This document shows positions 17,226 through 25,786 of a stretch of DNA of 37,219 nt, piece after piece. The DNA lies in NCBI GenBank assembly GCA_025356655.1, contig JANXRW010000034.1, positions 1 to 37,219 of the forward strand, in the 5' to 3' direction. Every line of letters begins with the position of its first letter. Within the stretch, counting starts at the first letter, position 1. The notes under the pieces were generated by a model. It was not told the DNA's origin. It saw only the letters and a program-made list of their open reading frames with translations, and did no database searches. The stretch comes from Betaproteobacteria bacterium. GTDB taxonomy: Bacteria; Pseudomonadota; Gammaproteobacteria; Burkholderiales; SHXO01. Both the position numbers and the translations under genes were made by a program.

Positions 17226-17504
17226 GCTCAATCCTCCTGCCGGGCGACGATCAAGGGCCGGAGTATATCGATAATCCTGGGGGCCCGACGCGGGCCCCTC
17301 GTGTTCCGCCCGCCCCTGTCGCGGGTCCGTTCCGGAGCCGCCCTCTGCTCCCGGCGAAATAAGCGCCCGAGCTCGTGTTGCTTTTCTCGCGGGGTGTCCC
17401 GAGTTCCCGGGATTAAGCGGCTCAGGCGCCCGCTTTTCGGGGGGGCGCCTGAGCCGCAGAGGTCTAGAGTGCATCCCTGGGAACTGCAACCCAAAGGGGG
17501 GCTC
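17226..17504. other. Intergenic region with two inverted repeats upstream of the T4SS genes
   Basis: This region separates the ABM-like gene from trbF. At 17280-17298 the arms ggggcccg and cgggcccc surround acg. At 17417-17457 there is a much longer perfect hairpin, listed separately. No T-runs follow either one. The region probably contains the promoters for both directions, but I see only a weak -10 for the leftward gene. Confidence 0.45.
17417..17457. repeat. 15-base-pair perfect inverted repeat upstream of trbF
   Basis: Arms gcggctcaggcgccc (17417-17431) and gggcgcctgagccgc (17443-17457) pair exactly around an 11-base loop. The hairpin is about 50 bases before the trbF start and lacks a poly-T tail on either strand. 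It may be an RNA element in the leader of the secretion operon, an operator, or a DNA-processing site. Confidence 0.6.
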
Positions 17505-18206
17505 GTGGTGGGGTGGATCAAACGTTTGGCAAGCCGGCGCAGGGCAGCGGTACTGCCGAGTTCCATGGATGCGGCGGCGCTCGCGCGCGCGCAGTGGTTC
17601 GAACGCTGGGGCGCGGTTCAGGTGGAGCGTAATCGCTACTTTGTTTGCTGCGTTCTGCTGTGCATCGCTCTGGGCGCGAGCGCCATGGCGCTTGCCTTCC
17701 TGATGCCGCTCAAGCGCGTCGTTCCCTATATTGTGCGCGTCGCGGACAACGGGGCCGTAGCCCTGTCGCCCGCGTCGGCCCAGGAATATGTGCCGCGGCA
17801 ACCTGAGCGGGCCTATTTCCTTGCCCGCTGGGTGAGCAACCTACTCGCCCTGGACGCCTACCTCACGGAGCGGCAATTGACCGAGGCCTATGCACAGACC
17901 CGTGGTCTGGCGAGCCCCGAATTCATCGATTGGCTGAAGCAAAACAGGCCACTGGAGCGGCTGCGCAAGGAGCCGTCGCTGGTGCAGACGGTCGCGATCA
18001 ATACGGTGACGCCCCTCCAGGACGAGGTCGTTCAGGTGCGCGTGCGTTGCGAGTTGCGCTCCCTGTCCCTGGCGCCGGAAGTCCGCCGCTTCCAAGTCAC
18101 CCTACGCTACATCTTGGTGCCGCCGGTCACGGAGGCCGAGATCATCAAGAACCCCATCGGCCTGTTTGTCACCCACTTCACCGTAAACGAGGAACTCGCG
18201 GGATGA
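17505..18206 (+). CDS. trbF: T4SS inner-membrane protein, TrbF/VirB8 family
   Basis: Bitopic protein of about 233 residues. A cytoplasmic N-terminus is followed by one membrane helix (YFVCCVLLCIALGASAMALAF) and a periplasmic VirB8/TrbF domain: VVPYIVRVADNGAV, AYFLARWVSNL, then VRCELRSLSLAPEVRRFQVTLRYILVPP and a final NPIGLFVTHFTVNEE. VirB8 nucleates assembly of the inner-membrane complex. Starts are GTG at 17505 or 17508, both after a g-rich Shine-Dalgarno, or ATG 17565; I chose 17505. It is the first gene of the secretion locus, with an ATGA overlap with trbG. Confidence 0.87.
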   Translation: MVGWIKRLASRRRAAVLPSSMDAAALARAQWFERWGAVQVERNRYFVCCVLLCIALGASAMALAFLMPLKRVVPYIVRVADNGAVALSPASAQEYVPRQPERAYFLARWVSNLLALDAYLTERQLTEAYAQTRGLASPEFIDWLKQNRPLERLRKEPSLVQTVAINTVTPLQDEVVQVRVRCELRSLSLAPEVRRFQVTLRYILVPPVTEAEIIKNPIGLFVTHFTVNEELAG

Positions 18207-18976
18207 GGCGCCTTGCCTGGGTGTTCTGGCTTGGTGGCTCTGTTGCCCTCGCCCAGGGCCTTCCCGTGGGCGGCGGCGGGGAGAGCCGGTTGGTGGTGTT
18301 TCCCTTCGATCCCAACGAGTCCTACACGCTCCTCGCTCGTCCCGGGGCGCTCACCGACATTCAACTCGCTGAGGACGAGCATCTGGAGGTCCTCGCCATG
18401 GGCGATACAGCGCAGTGGACGGTTGCGCAGGCCACAGGGCATGTATTTCTCAAGCCCCTGCGCACCGGGATCTTCACCTCGGCCACCCTGGTGACCGATC
18501 GGCGGACCTATCAGATGACGCTGCATGCGGGTGCTGAGTCGGGTAAATGGTACCAGCGCGTCTCCTGGAGCTATCCGCCGGGCAACGTCATTCGCCTGCA
18601 ACGCCCGGCGGCGCCGGAGGCCGGCCCGGACGCGCGCGCTGCGGTTCGCGTTGGCGCGGGGGAGAGCGGGGGATTTCCCGAGAGCCTGCACTTTGGCTAC
18701 GTGTTGGAGGGGCGGGCGGACTTCCGGCCGAACCAAGTCTTCGACGACGGACGCTTTATTTACCTAAGACTGCCGCAGGGGCTGCAGGAGTTGCCTAGCG
18801 TCTTTGTTTTGGGGGAGGAGGGCACCCCGGAGCTAGTGAATTATTTGGTGCGTGGAGAGTTCCTTGTCGTGCAGCGCTTGGCCGCGCGTTTGCTGTTGAA
18901 GCTTGGACGGGCGGAAGTGCGCGTGCTCCGCGAGGGGCGCGGCGCTTCGCCGACAGCAGGGAACTCGCGGGGATGA
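18203..18976 (+). CDS. trbG: T4SS core-complex protein, TrbG/VirB9 family
   Basis: Protein of 257 residues with a signal peptide (MRRLAWVFWLGGSVALAQG) and a VirB9/TrbG layout. The N-terminal half has the Y-x-L-x-x-x-P-G-x-x-T-D-I-x-L and A-E-D-E pattern (TLLARPGALTDIQLAEDEHL) and a beta-rich middle (VFLKPLRTGIFTSATLVTDR, YQMTLHA). The C-terminal domain has FGYVLEG, FRPNQVFDDGRFIYLRLPQG and PELVNYLVRGEFLVVQRL. It contributes to the periplasmic/outer-membrane ring with TrbI. It overlaps trbF and trbI by four bases each. Confidence 0.92.
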   Translation: MRRLAWVFWLGGSVALAQGLPVGGGGESRLVVFPFDPNESYTLLARPGALTDIQLAEDEHLEVLAMGDTAQWTVAQATGHVFLKPLRTGIFTSATLVTDRRTYQMTLHAGAESGKWYQRVSWSYPPGNVIRLQRPAAPEAGPDARAAVRVGAGESGGFPESLHFGYVLEGRADFRPNQVFDDGRFIYLRLPQGLQELPSVFVLGEEGTPELVNYLVRGEFLVVQRLAARLLLKLGRAEVRVLREGRGASPTAGNSRG

Positions 18977-20346
18977 AGACACCCGAAGACCACGAGTCCT
19001 ATGGGCAGGACCCCGAACCGTCGGAGGAGACGGTCGCGCCCTTGCGCGTGGGGCGCAACCTACATCTGTGGCTGTTGGGGGGGCTCTTCGTGCTCGTCGT
19101 GCCCATGGTCCTTTTCCAGTTCTTGCGCACGCCCACCGAGGCTGACGCCCAGCGCTTGGGGCCGGACCCCGCTGCCCACGCCCAGGCGCTGGAATCAGGC
19201 TCGCTGGCGCCCGTGCGGGAAGTGCTCGCGGAGCAGGCGCTCAGTGTGACAGCGGTGGGCGGGGCTGCTATGGGGCCTAGCGCGGCCGCAGGAACGATCG
19301 GGCCCGCAAGGCCGGCCGGCGGCGCCCCGCCGCCGCTGCCGCCCCTGGCGCCGCAGGGCTCCGATGTGCTCGTGCCTCCGCCACCCGGTGGCGCGGCGTC
19401 GGCCGACATGGGTGAGGCTTCGCAGGGACAGGACAGCGCGCGCCGCCAAGCCCTGGCACAAGAGGAGGCGCAGCGGCAAGCGGCGGCCCGAGCGAGCCCT
19501 ATTCTGGCCGTCTCCGCGCCAGCTGCCGCCGCCGCTGCTACCGCGGCCCTGCCGGCCTGGGCGGGCGATGTGGCGCCCGCCCATCAGCGGGGGCCAGTGG
19601 CCCTGGCGGGCGAGTCGGCTGGGCCCGGAGGCCTCGACGAGCTTGCTTCCGGCATCGTGCGTGGGGTGAATCGAGCGCCGGAGCAACAGAGGCGCTGGAT
19701 TCAAGAGCAGGGCCAAGTGCGGGAGTCGGCTGCGCCACTAAGACCGCGCCGGGCTGAGTCGCCCTACACCGTTGTTCAGGGGACGGTCATACCTGCGGTG
19801 CTGATCACTGAAGTCAACAGCGATCTTCCCGGTCCCCTTAGCGCGCGCGTGACACAGGACGTCTACGACAGCATCCTGGGCCAGGAGTTACTCATTCCCA
19901 AGGGAGCGCGGCTCGTGGGTGAATACAATAGCGATGTGCGGCCCGGACAGGAGCGGCTGCTCGCCGCCTTCTCGCGGCTGATCTATCCCTCGGGGGCCAG
20001 CGTTGATCTCTCCGGGATGCCCGCCGCGGACGCGCGCGGGCGAACGGGGCTGGCCGACCAGGTCGATGACCACTTTCTGCGCGTCTTTGGGTCTAGCATG
20101 GTGGTGGCGGCTCTGGGGTGGCTCACCCGGGATCAAACGCAGACCGGTTCCACCCTGGTCATCGCGCCGGGCACGGGCGCCACCTCGGCGATGGCCGGGG
20201 CCGCTGGGCAGATCCTCCTGGAAAACGCGCGGGTCATGCTGGAGCGAAACCGCGCTATCCCGCCTACCGTCATCATTCGTCAGGGGCAGCGCCTGAACCT
20301 ACTCGCGCAGCGCGACCTCATCCTCCCCCCGGTCCAGGTCCGCTGA
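18973..20346 (+). CDS. trbI: T4SS core-complex protein, TrbI/VirB10 family
   Basis: Protein of 457 residues. A short cytoplasmic N-terminus leads to one membrane helix (about residues 31-50, HLWLLGGLFVLVVPMVLFQF), then a Pro/Ala/Gly-rich periplasmic stretch (110-230) and the C-terminal VirB10/TrbI beta-barrel domain. The latter has VVQGTVIPAVLITEVNSDLP, RVTQDVYDSILGQELLIPKG and ARLVGEYNSDVRPGQERLL. It spans the envelope and senses ATP use to gate the channel. The stop lies 7 bases before the stop of the leftward FAA-hydrolase gene, so the rightward operon is interrupted here. Confidence 0.93.
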   Translation: MKTPEDHESYGQDPEPSEETVAPLRVGRNLHLWLLGGLFVLVVPMVLFQFLRTPTEADAQRLGPDPAAHAQALESGSLAPVREVLAEQALSVTAVGGAAMGPSAAAGTIGPARPAGGAPPPLPPLAPQGSDVLVPPPPGGAASADMGEASQGQDSARRQALAQEEAQRQAAARASPILAVSAPAAAAAATAALPAWAGDVAPAHQRGPVALAGESAGPGGLDELASGIVRGVNRAPEQQRRWIQEQGQVRESAAPLRPRRAESPYTVVQGTVIPAVLITEVNSDLPGPLSARVTQDVYDSILGQELLIPKGARLVGEYNSDVRPGQERLLAAFSRLIYPSGASVDLSGMPAADARGRTGLADQVDDHFLRVFGSSMVVAALGWLTRDQTQTGSTLVIAPGTGATSAMAGAAGQILLENARVMLERNRAIPPTVIIRQGQRLNLLAQRDLILPPVQVR

Positions 20347-20353
20347 GCCTTCC

Positions 20354-21343
20354 TCACGTGTCCCGTCGGGAGCGCTGGAACTCTTGCTCGATGGCGCCGA
20401 ATACCGATGCCCCGGATCGGTCGAGGATTTCCATGCCCAGGCGGTCTCCGAAGCGCAGGAACGGCGTGGCAGCCCGTCCCTGCTCGCTCATCTCGCGCTG
20501 GCGCTTGTCGGCGAGCCCGGCGGGCCCGAGCCGTGGCGACAAATTGGAGATCGGGCCGGTGCTGATAATGGTGCCCGCCCCCAGCGGCCGGGCGAAAGCA
20601 GCCTGCGCGAGCAGATGCGCAAAATCGAAGCTCATGTCGCTGCCCGCTTCACAGACGCCGAAGCGCTGGCCGTTCAGGCGCAGTTCAACCGGCAGCAGCA
20701 GCCTTCCGTCCTTGTAGGCAGCGCCGAACTCATCCGCCGTTACCACCACTGGCGCCATGGCATTACAGGGCTTGCTCTGGCACATCCCCAGCCCGCTCGC
20801 CAACTCGCCCGCCAGGAAGCCTTGCAGGTGAATGCTGCAGGCCAGGGAAAATAAGCGGATGTGCTTCTGCGCGTCGTTGCGCGCTACCTGTGCGGGCACG
20901 TCGTCGGTGACGAGCGCTAATTCCGCACCGAAGTCGATTCCCCATTCCTCCGAGGGTACCCGCACCGGGTCGCGCGGGCCCAGGATCGAATCGGAGCGGC
21001 ACTGCCCCAGGCGTGGTTCGGTGAGCAAGCCGGCAGCGGCATCGGGCCGCAATTGTGTGAGCAGGGCGACGTGGCCCGCGTAGCTCGCAGAGTGAAGCCA
21101 TTGATAGGCGCGCGGCAGCGGTGCGGCGCAGCGGGCGGGGTCGAAAGCGAAACTATCCGCGGCGCGCCGCTCGTTCAGGCTGGCGTAGAGGCTGGCGAGC
21201 CGAGGGCCCGCGCGCGTCCAAGACTCCAAGGCACTCTGGAGGTTTGGGGCGATCTGCGTTGCTGCTACGGCCAGGGTAAGATCGCGGCTCACCACAAGCA
21301 GAAGCCCGTCACGGCTGTTGGTGCGCAGGGTGGCGAGTTTCAT
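20354..21343 (-). CDS. Fumarylacetoacetate-hydrolase-family protein with altered metal-site residues
   Basis: Protein of 329 residues, recognisable over its length as FAA hydrolase-like: MKLATL start, SDSILGPRDPV (about 117-127), EEWGIDFGAELALVTDDVP, HIRLFSLACSIHLQG, SKPCNAMAPVVVT, and the late FARPLGAGTIISTGPISN. Relatives usually read DFEAEVAV and LVNDVSL at the metal site. Here Glu is Gly139 and Asp is Ser170 (aligned by eye), while Glu141 and Asp118 remain. It may have lost metal-dependent C-C hydrolysis. The gene lies inside the secretion locus on the opposite strand, convergent with trbI and divergent from the DUF2252 gene. The start is ATG 21343; a longer upstream frame has no family similarity. 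Confidence 0.85.
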   Translation of the reverse strand: MKLATLRTNSRDGLLLVVSRDLTLAVAATQIAPNLQSALESWTRAGPRLASLYASLNERRAADSFAFDPARCAAPLPRAYQWLHSASYAGHVALLTQLRPDAAAGLLTEPRLGQCRSDSILGPRDPVRVPSEEWGIDFGAELALVTDDVPAQVARNDAQKHIRLFSLACSIHLQGFLAGELASGLGMCQSKPCNAMAPVVVTADEFGAAYKDGRLLLPVELRLNGQRFGVCEAGSDMSFDFAHLLAQAAFARPLGAGTIISTGPISNLSPRLGPAGLADKRQREMSEQGRAATPFLRFGDRLGMEILDRSGASVFGAIEQEFQRSRRDT

Positions 21344-21526
21344 GTTAGACGGAGTCTCCGGGCAGTAGGCCCTGTGGCGGCCAGGCCAGCCAGCGGGGGT
21401 TTCGCCCCGTGGCCTAAACCCCGGGGGGGACGCCGACGCGGGAGCATGGCATGCTAGGGCGGGGCGGCGGTCTCTGTCAACGCCGTTGGTTGCGGAACGG
21501 GTGCACAAACGAGGGACAAGGCGCAA

Positions 21527-22738
21527 ATGGAGCAAGTGGGGAATACCCCTGATCTGGTCCGGTCGTTCAATCGCGGGCGGGATGCGGAACGCCTGGCGCT
21601 GAAACTGCGCAAGATGCGCCAAGATCCTTTCTCCTTCCTCCGAGGAAGCTGCCATCTGTTCTACGACGACTGGCCCCAAGAGTCCGAACTCGCCCGTGGG
21701 CCACGCACCTGGATCTGCGGTGACCTGCACCTGGAGAACTTCGGGTCTTACCACGGCGATAACCGGTTGGCGTATTTCGACCTGAACGATTTCGACGAAG
21801 CCTGTCTCGCGCCCTGCGGCAACGACCTGGTTCGATTGGCCACGAGCGTTCTCCTTGCAGGTCACGGGCTGGGCGCCGGCCCCGCGGTGGCCCGGGAATT
21901 GGCGGGAGAGCTGCTACGTGCCTATGCCCAGGAACTGTCGATGGGCAAGGCCCGTTGGATCGAGCGGGCGACGTCCACGGGGCTGGTGCGCCGGCTTTTG
22001 CGCGGCCTCAAGCGTCGCGATCGGGTGAGGTTTCTGGATTCCCGCACCCGGCTCACACGGGGGGGGCGTCGTTTCCGCATCGATGGCGTGCACAGTCTGG
22101 CGGCGGTCGACCTGGACATGGAGTGCGTGCGAGGCCTAATGGAGGGGCTCACGACAGGGCCCCATGTCCCGGGCTCGCTGCGCGTGCTCGACGTGGTTCG
22201 GCGTGTTGCTGGAACCGGTAGCCTCGGCCTTCAGCGTTTTGCGGTCTTGGTGGAGGGGCATGGATCCCCCGACGGGAATGTGCTACTCGATCTGAAGGAG
22301 GCGGCGCCGTCGGCGGTTCGGGGACGCTCGCGCTCGCGCGCGGCCCTGGGTGGCGATGAGGCTCAGCGCGTGGTGCGCTTGCAACGCTTGCTTCAGGCGA
22401 TCAGTCCGGCATTTTTGATGGCCGTGCAGTACAACAACCAAGGATTCATCCTGCGGGAATTGCAGCCCGTGGAAGACCGCGTGGACCTCGTGGCCGCAGG
22501 CGGACGCGTGCGCACGCTAGAGCATGAACTGCGCAGCTTTGCCTGCCTGACGGCCTGGGCGCACCTGCGTGGAGCGGCCCGCATGGGCGCGGCCACCACG
22601 GCGGAGCAGTTGATGAGCTTCGGTGCAGACCCGAGCTGGCGCGAGCCCCTGCTGGACTTCGCTGAGCAGCGACAGGCGAAGACGCTGACGCAATGGAAGG
22701 AATACTGTGTGGCCTATGACCAAGGATTCTTTGCCTGA
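21527..22738 (+). CDS. DUF2252 family protein (kinase-like fold)
   Basis: Protein of 403 residues of the DUF2252 family: RKMRQDPFSFLRGSCHLFYDDW, then WICGDLHLENFG, AYFDLNDFDEACLAPCGNDLVRLATS, and the C-terminal YNNQGFILRELQPVEDRVDL. GDLHLENFG and DLNDFDEA parallel the catalytic and metal-binding loops (H-x-D-x-x-x-x-N and D-x-D) of aminoglycoside-phosphotransferase-like kinases, so phosphotransfer on a small molecule is plausible but unproven. It is divergent from the FAA-type gene (183-base gap) and followed after 85 bases by the MobH-like gene. It appears to be cargo inside the T4SS cluster. Confidence 0.85.
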   Translation: MEQVGNTPDLVRSFNRGRDAERLALKLRKMRQDPFSFLRGSCHLFYDDWPQESELARGPRTWICGDLHLENFGSYHGDNRLAYFDLNDFDEACLAPCGNDLVRLATSVLLAGHGLGAGPAVARELAGELLRAYAQELSMGKARWIERATSTGLVRRLLRGLKRRDRVRFLDSRTRLTRGGRRFRIDGVHSLAAVDLDMECVRGLMEGLTTGPHVPGSLRVLDVVRRVAGTGSLGLQRFAVLVEGHGSPDGNVLLDLKEAAPSAVRGRSRSRAALGGDEAQRVVRLQRLLQAISPAFLMAVQYNNQGFILRELQPVEDRVDLVAAGGRVRTLEHELRSFACLTAWAHLRGAARMGAATTAEQLMSFGADPSWREPLLDFAEQRQAKTLTQWKEYCVAYDQGFFA

Positions 22739-22823
22739 GTAGACCGTAGCAGGTCACGGCGGCAGGTGCCGCTGGACGAACATCCGGGCGCGTGGGGCGT
22801 TTTCTGGGGCGCCAGCGCCCCCG

Positions 22824-23966
22824 ATGTCCGGGCACCATGTGCGCATGTCGGCGATACCTCTTGAACACCCGCCCCACGCTGAGCAGGTCCCGGAGCCCCC
22901 ACCCTTCGAATTGACCGCTCGCGAGCCACGGGAGTTGCTCTCGGTCCAGGCAGACCTGCTCGGGCGCATCGCACTCGAAAGCGGCTGGGACCGGGATGCA
23001 CGCGCAGCGCTGCTTGGCCAACCGCTGCGCATGACCGCCGCCTGCCTCCAGGAACTTCCTGCGCGCCTGCTGAGCCCGACCGGCCACGAGGGGAGTTTGT
23101 TGGTCCGGGCCCTGGAGCGTGCGGCCCGATCCCTTCGGCTAGCGGACAACTTGCCCGGCTTGGTGCCAGGCCTGCCTCGGCAGCGCAGCAGGAACAGGCA
23201 TGCCTGGCGCTATGCGGCCTTCCTGTGTGGGCTGTTGGAGGATGTCCCGGCGGTACAGGGCGGGTGCGATGTGGTGAGCCGTGGGTTCCCGGCACGCTGG
23301 CCTGGGGGCGCCGTTTCCTTGTGGGATTGGGCGAGTGCTGGCCGACACTGGCAACTGCAGGCCGCTGCGTTGCGCGGCGCACCGAGGCCCGATTGGCATG
23401 ATGAACTCAAGAATGTCCTGCGCCAATTCGTGCCCGACGCAGGAATGAGCCTCCTCGACGCAGGCCTCGGAGCCCCGAGGCTAGCTTTGGAGGCCGCTCT
23501 GCTAGGCAGCAACGGGCCGCCTTCGCCTCTGGACTGGCTGCGATCTCACTGGAGGTCCGCGACCGATGTGCCAATCCGCGCCGAAGCGCAGGCCGCGGCG
23601 CTACAGGACGCCATGGCCGGCTTACGTCGCGATGGTGTCTGGACGGTGAATCAGCGCAAGTCGCGTCTATGGTGGGGGGGCGACGGCCTGTTCTTGGTCT
23701 GGCCCACGGCGGCGCCCGAAATTGCCGGACGGGTCCGCAGCCAGGGCCGCGTCTGCGCGGAGCAGGCCGGGGAATTGGCGAGGACTCTGGCACTACTTCA
23801 GCTCGCCGACCCACCCCTGGCGATCACCACGCCCCTGGGAGCACGCCTTCAGGCGCTGCCGCTGCGGCGGCCCGAGGAGGTCCTTGGGGCGGGTGGGCTC
23901 GCGCTGCCCGATTGCGCGCCGCCCCTGCGGGACCCTGCGCCTCAGGACGCGGAGGCGGCGCGATGA
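22824..23966 (+). CDS. MobH/TraI_2-like relaxase-related protein with degenerate active site
   Basis: Protein of 380 residues. Its N-terminal half follows the TraI_2 layout of MobH relaxases: a Leu-rich start, LPA..., a helix aligned with the usual HHHxxGGLLxHxxE (here GHEGSLLVRALE, residues 87-98), then WRYAAFLCGLLEDV where family members have LLHDVGK. His and HD residues are thus replaced (Arg95; Glu139-Asp140). The C-terminal part (AALQDAMAGLRRDGVWTVNQ, SRLWWGGDGLFLVWP) fits the TraI_2 C-terminal domain. Length is well below the usual 600 or more residues. Nicking activity is unlikely if the alignment is right. It may keep a structural or DNA-recruiting role. It overlaps the coupling-protein gene (ATGA). 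ATG 22824 or 22845 could be the start. Confidence 0.65.
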   Translation: MSGHHVRMSAIPLEHPPHAEQVPEPPPFELTAREPRELLSVQADLLGRIALESGWDRDARAALLGQPLRMTAACLQELPARLLSPTGHEGSLLVRALERAARSLRLADNLPGLVPGLPRQRSRNRHAWRYAAFLCGLLEDVPAVQGGCDVVSRGFPARWPGGAVSLWDWASAGRHWQLQAAALRGAPRPDWHDELKNVLRQFVPDAGMSLLDAGLGAPRLALEAALLGSNGPPSPLDWLRSHWRSATDVPIRAEAQAAALQDAMAGLRRDGVWTVNQRKSRLWWGGDGLFLVWPTAAPEIAGRVRSQGRVCAEQAGELARTLALLQLADPPLAITTPLGARLQALPLRRPEEVLGAGGLALPDCAPPLRDPAPQDAEAAR

Positions 23967-25786
23967 ATCTGCCTGGGCCGTTGGGCGGCCAGCCGGGGTG
24001 GACGGTCGCCTGCGTTGTTTGCTGGGCCTTGGCCGGCACAAGTTGCCTGCTTTGGAGTCCCCCGGTCGTCGACGCCGTGCTCTCGATGGCGGCTTGCCTA
24101 GCCCTGGCGGCTCGCCTAGGGCCAGAGCGCTTCACGCGGCAGCGCCGGCGGGTTAGCCCTCGGCGCATGGCGCAACTTCCGGCCAAGCGCCTTTTGCAAC
24201 GCTCCCGGCGCTATCCTGATGTGGTCTACCTGGGCCGCGGCTTTCTCTGGCTGCCCGAGCACGCGGCCCGCCTGATGGCCCTGCGCCGCCCGGCCAAGGG
24301 CTTGTCCGCCGCTTCGCTCTCCGGGACCGGCACCCGCGGCGCGCCGGCTTGGATGCACGGCCTGGGGCAGGGCGAGGCAGATATCGAGGTGCCGCTGCGC
24401 GCGATGGAGGGGAACACGCTGGTGTATGGCACTACCGGTGCCGGTAAGACGCGCCTCTTCGAACTCCTGATTGCGCAGGCCGTCGCACGCGATGATGTGG
24501 TCTTCGTATTCGACCCGAAGGCGGACCGCGGCCTGTGCGAGGCGACTCGGCGAGCCTGCCAGCTTGCGGGCAGGGGCAGAGATTTTCTCTACTTCCATCC
24601 GGGGTTTCCGGAGCGCAGCGTGCGGCTCGATCCGCTGCGCAATTGGAGCCGCGTAGGGTCCATTGCGTCGCGCATCAGCGCGCTCTTGCCCGCGGAGCGA
24701 GGGGGCTCTGCCTTCGTCCACTTTGGCTGGCGCGCGCTCAACGCGGTAGCGGCCGCATTGGTCTATGTCGACGAGCGCCCAAGCTTGCTTCAACTGCGGC
24801 GTTACGTCGAAGGCGGGGCTACGCCACTGCTCGCGCGCGCGCTCGAGGAGTACTTCCGCCGCCTCCCCCCGGGGTGTGCTAGCGGTGCCGAGACCGAGCC
24901 GCTCGCTCAGTCGACGGCCGGCTCGGAACCACGCCATGCGGCGCGGCTGGGGCCCAGACTGTCTTCCCTGGTGGCGCGCTACGAGCGCCAGCCCAGGCGG
25001 GCGGAGGAGATCGACGGGCTGTTGTCCATGGTGCTGCATGACCAGGTTCACTTTTCGAAGATGATCCAAAACGTCTTGCCCCTGCTTGCCACCTTGACCC
25101 ATGGTGAACTCGGTGCCCTGCTGTCGCCCGATGCGGCTGACGCCGCGGATCCGAGGCCAGTCTTCGACGCGGCCAAGGTCATCGAGGCGCGCAAGGTCCT
25201 CTACCTGGGCCTGGACTGTCTCTCCGACGCCACCACAGGAAGCGCCATGGGCTCCATCCTCCTGGCCGATCTCGCTTGCGTAGCCGGCGACATCTACAAC
25301 TACGGCATACCCGGTGAGCGCCGGGTGCAGCTCTTCGTCGACGAGGCGGCCGAATGTGTCAATGCGCCCCTTATCCAGTTACTTAACAAGGGCCGTGGCG
25401 CCGGCTTCCAGGCGACATTGGCCGTGCAGACCTGGGCGGACTTGGTTGCACGCTTGGGCAGCGAGGCACAGGCGCGCATGATCCCAGGCAATTGCAACAA
25501 TCTGATCGCGCTCCGCGTGCGTGACCGGCAGACGCAGGAACTGGTGAGCGAGGCTTTTGGTGAGACCCTGCTGCCCACGCTGGGCCGCACGCGATCGGCG
25601 TCCACGTCTGCAGCGGGAGGGTTGGCCGGGATCAGTGCAGGAAGCGCCGAGCGCCTGGATGATCGCGTTCAGGCGCTTGTGCCTCCCGAGGTGCTGGGAA
25701 GCTTGCCGGATTTTGAATACATGGCGCTGCTCCGGGGGGGGGAGGCGATGAAGGGGCGCTTTCCGGTGATGGAGTACGGCGAGTGA
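23963..25786 (+). CDS. traD: T4SS coupling protein, TraD (SXT/ICE) type
   Basis: Protein of 607 residues: a pair of N-terminal hydrophobic segments (about 15-50), then an FtsK/TraD-like ATPase. Walker A is YGTTGAGKTRLFELL (about 154-163), with VFVFDPKADRG next to it. Walker B is VQLFVDEAAECVN (about 453-463), followed by LLNKGRGAGFQATLAVQTWADL and the NNLIALRVRDRQTQELVSEAFG region. This pattern fits the SXT-type TraD family rather than VirD4/TraG, and agrees with the MobH-like gene just upstream. It would bring substrate DNA or protein to the channel. It overlaps both neighbours by four bases. Confidence 0.9.
   Translation: MNLPGPLGGQPGWTVACVVCWALAGTSCLLWSPPVVDAVLSMAACLALAARLGPERFTRQRRRVSPRRMAQLPAKRLLQRSRRYPDVVYLGRGFLWLPEHAARLMALRRPAKGLSAASLSGTGTRGAPAWMHGLGQGEADIEVPLRAMEGNTLVYGTTGAGKTRLFELLIAQAVARDDVVFVFDPKADRGLCEATRRACQLAGRGRDFLYFHPGFPERSVRLDPLRNWSRVGSIASRISALLPAERGGSAFVHFGWRALNAVAAALVYVDERPSLLQLRRYVEGGATPLLARALEEYFRRLPPGCASGAETEPLAQSTAGSEPRHAARLGPRLSSLVARYERQPRRAEEIDGLLSMVLHDQVHFSKMIQNVLPLLATLTHGELGALLSPDAADAADPRPVFDAAKVIEARKVLYLGLDCLSDATTGSAMGSILLADLACVAGDIYNYGIPGERRVQLFVDEAAECVNAPLIQLLNKGRGAGFQATLAVQTWADLVARLGSEAQARMIPGNCNNLIALRVRDRQTQELVSEAFGETLLPTLGRTRSASTSAAGGLAGISAGSAERLDDRVQALVPPEVLGSLPDFEYMALLRGGEAMKGRFPVMEYGE

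Noticed and set aside
17417-17457. Reading the hairpin before trbF as an intrinsic terminator
   Set aside because: No T-run follows it on either strand, so only an unspecified structural or regulatory role is claimed.
21344-21865. Upstream extension of the FAA-family gene
   Set aside because: The extended part overlaps the divergent DUF2252 gene and lacks similarity; the ATG at 21343 begins the usual MKLATL start.
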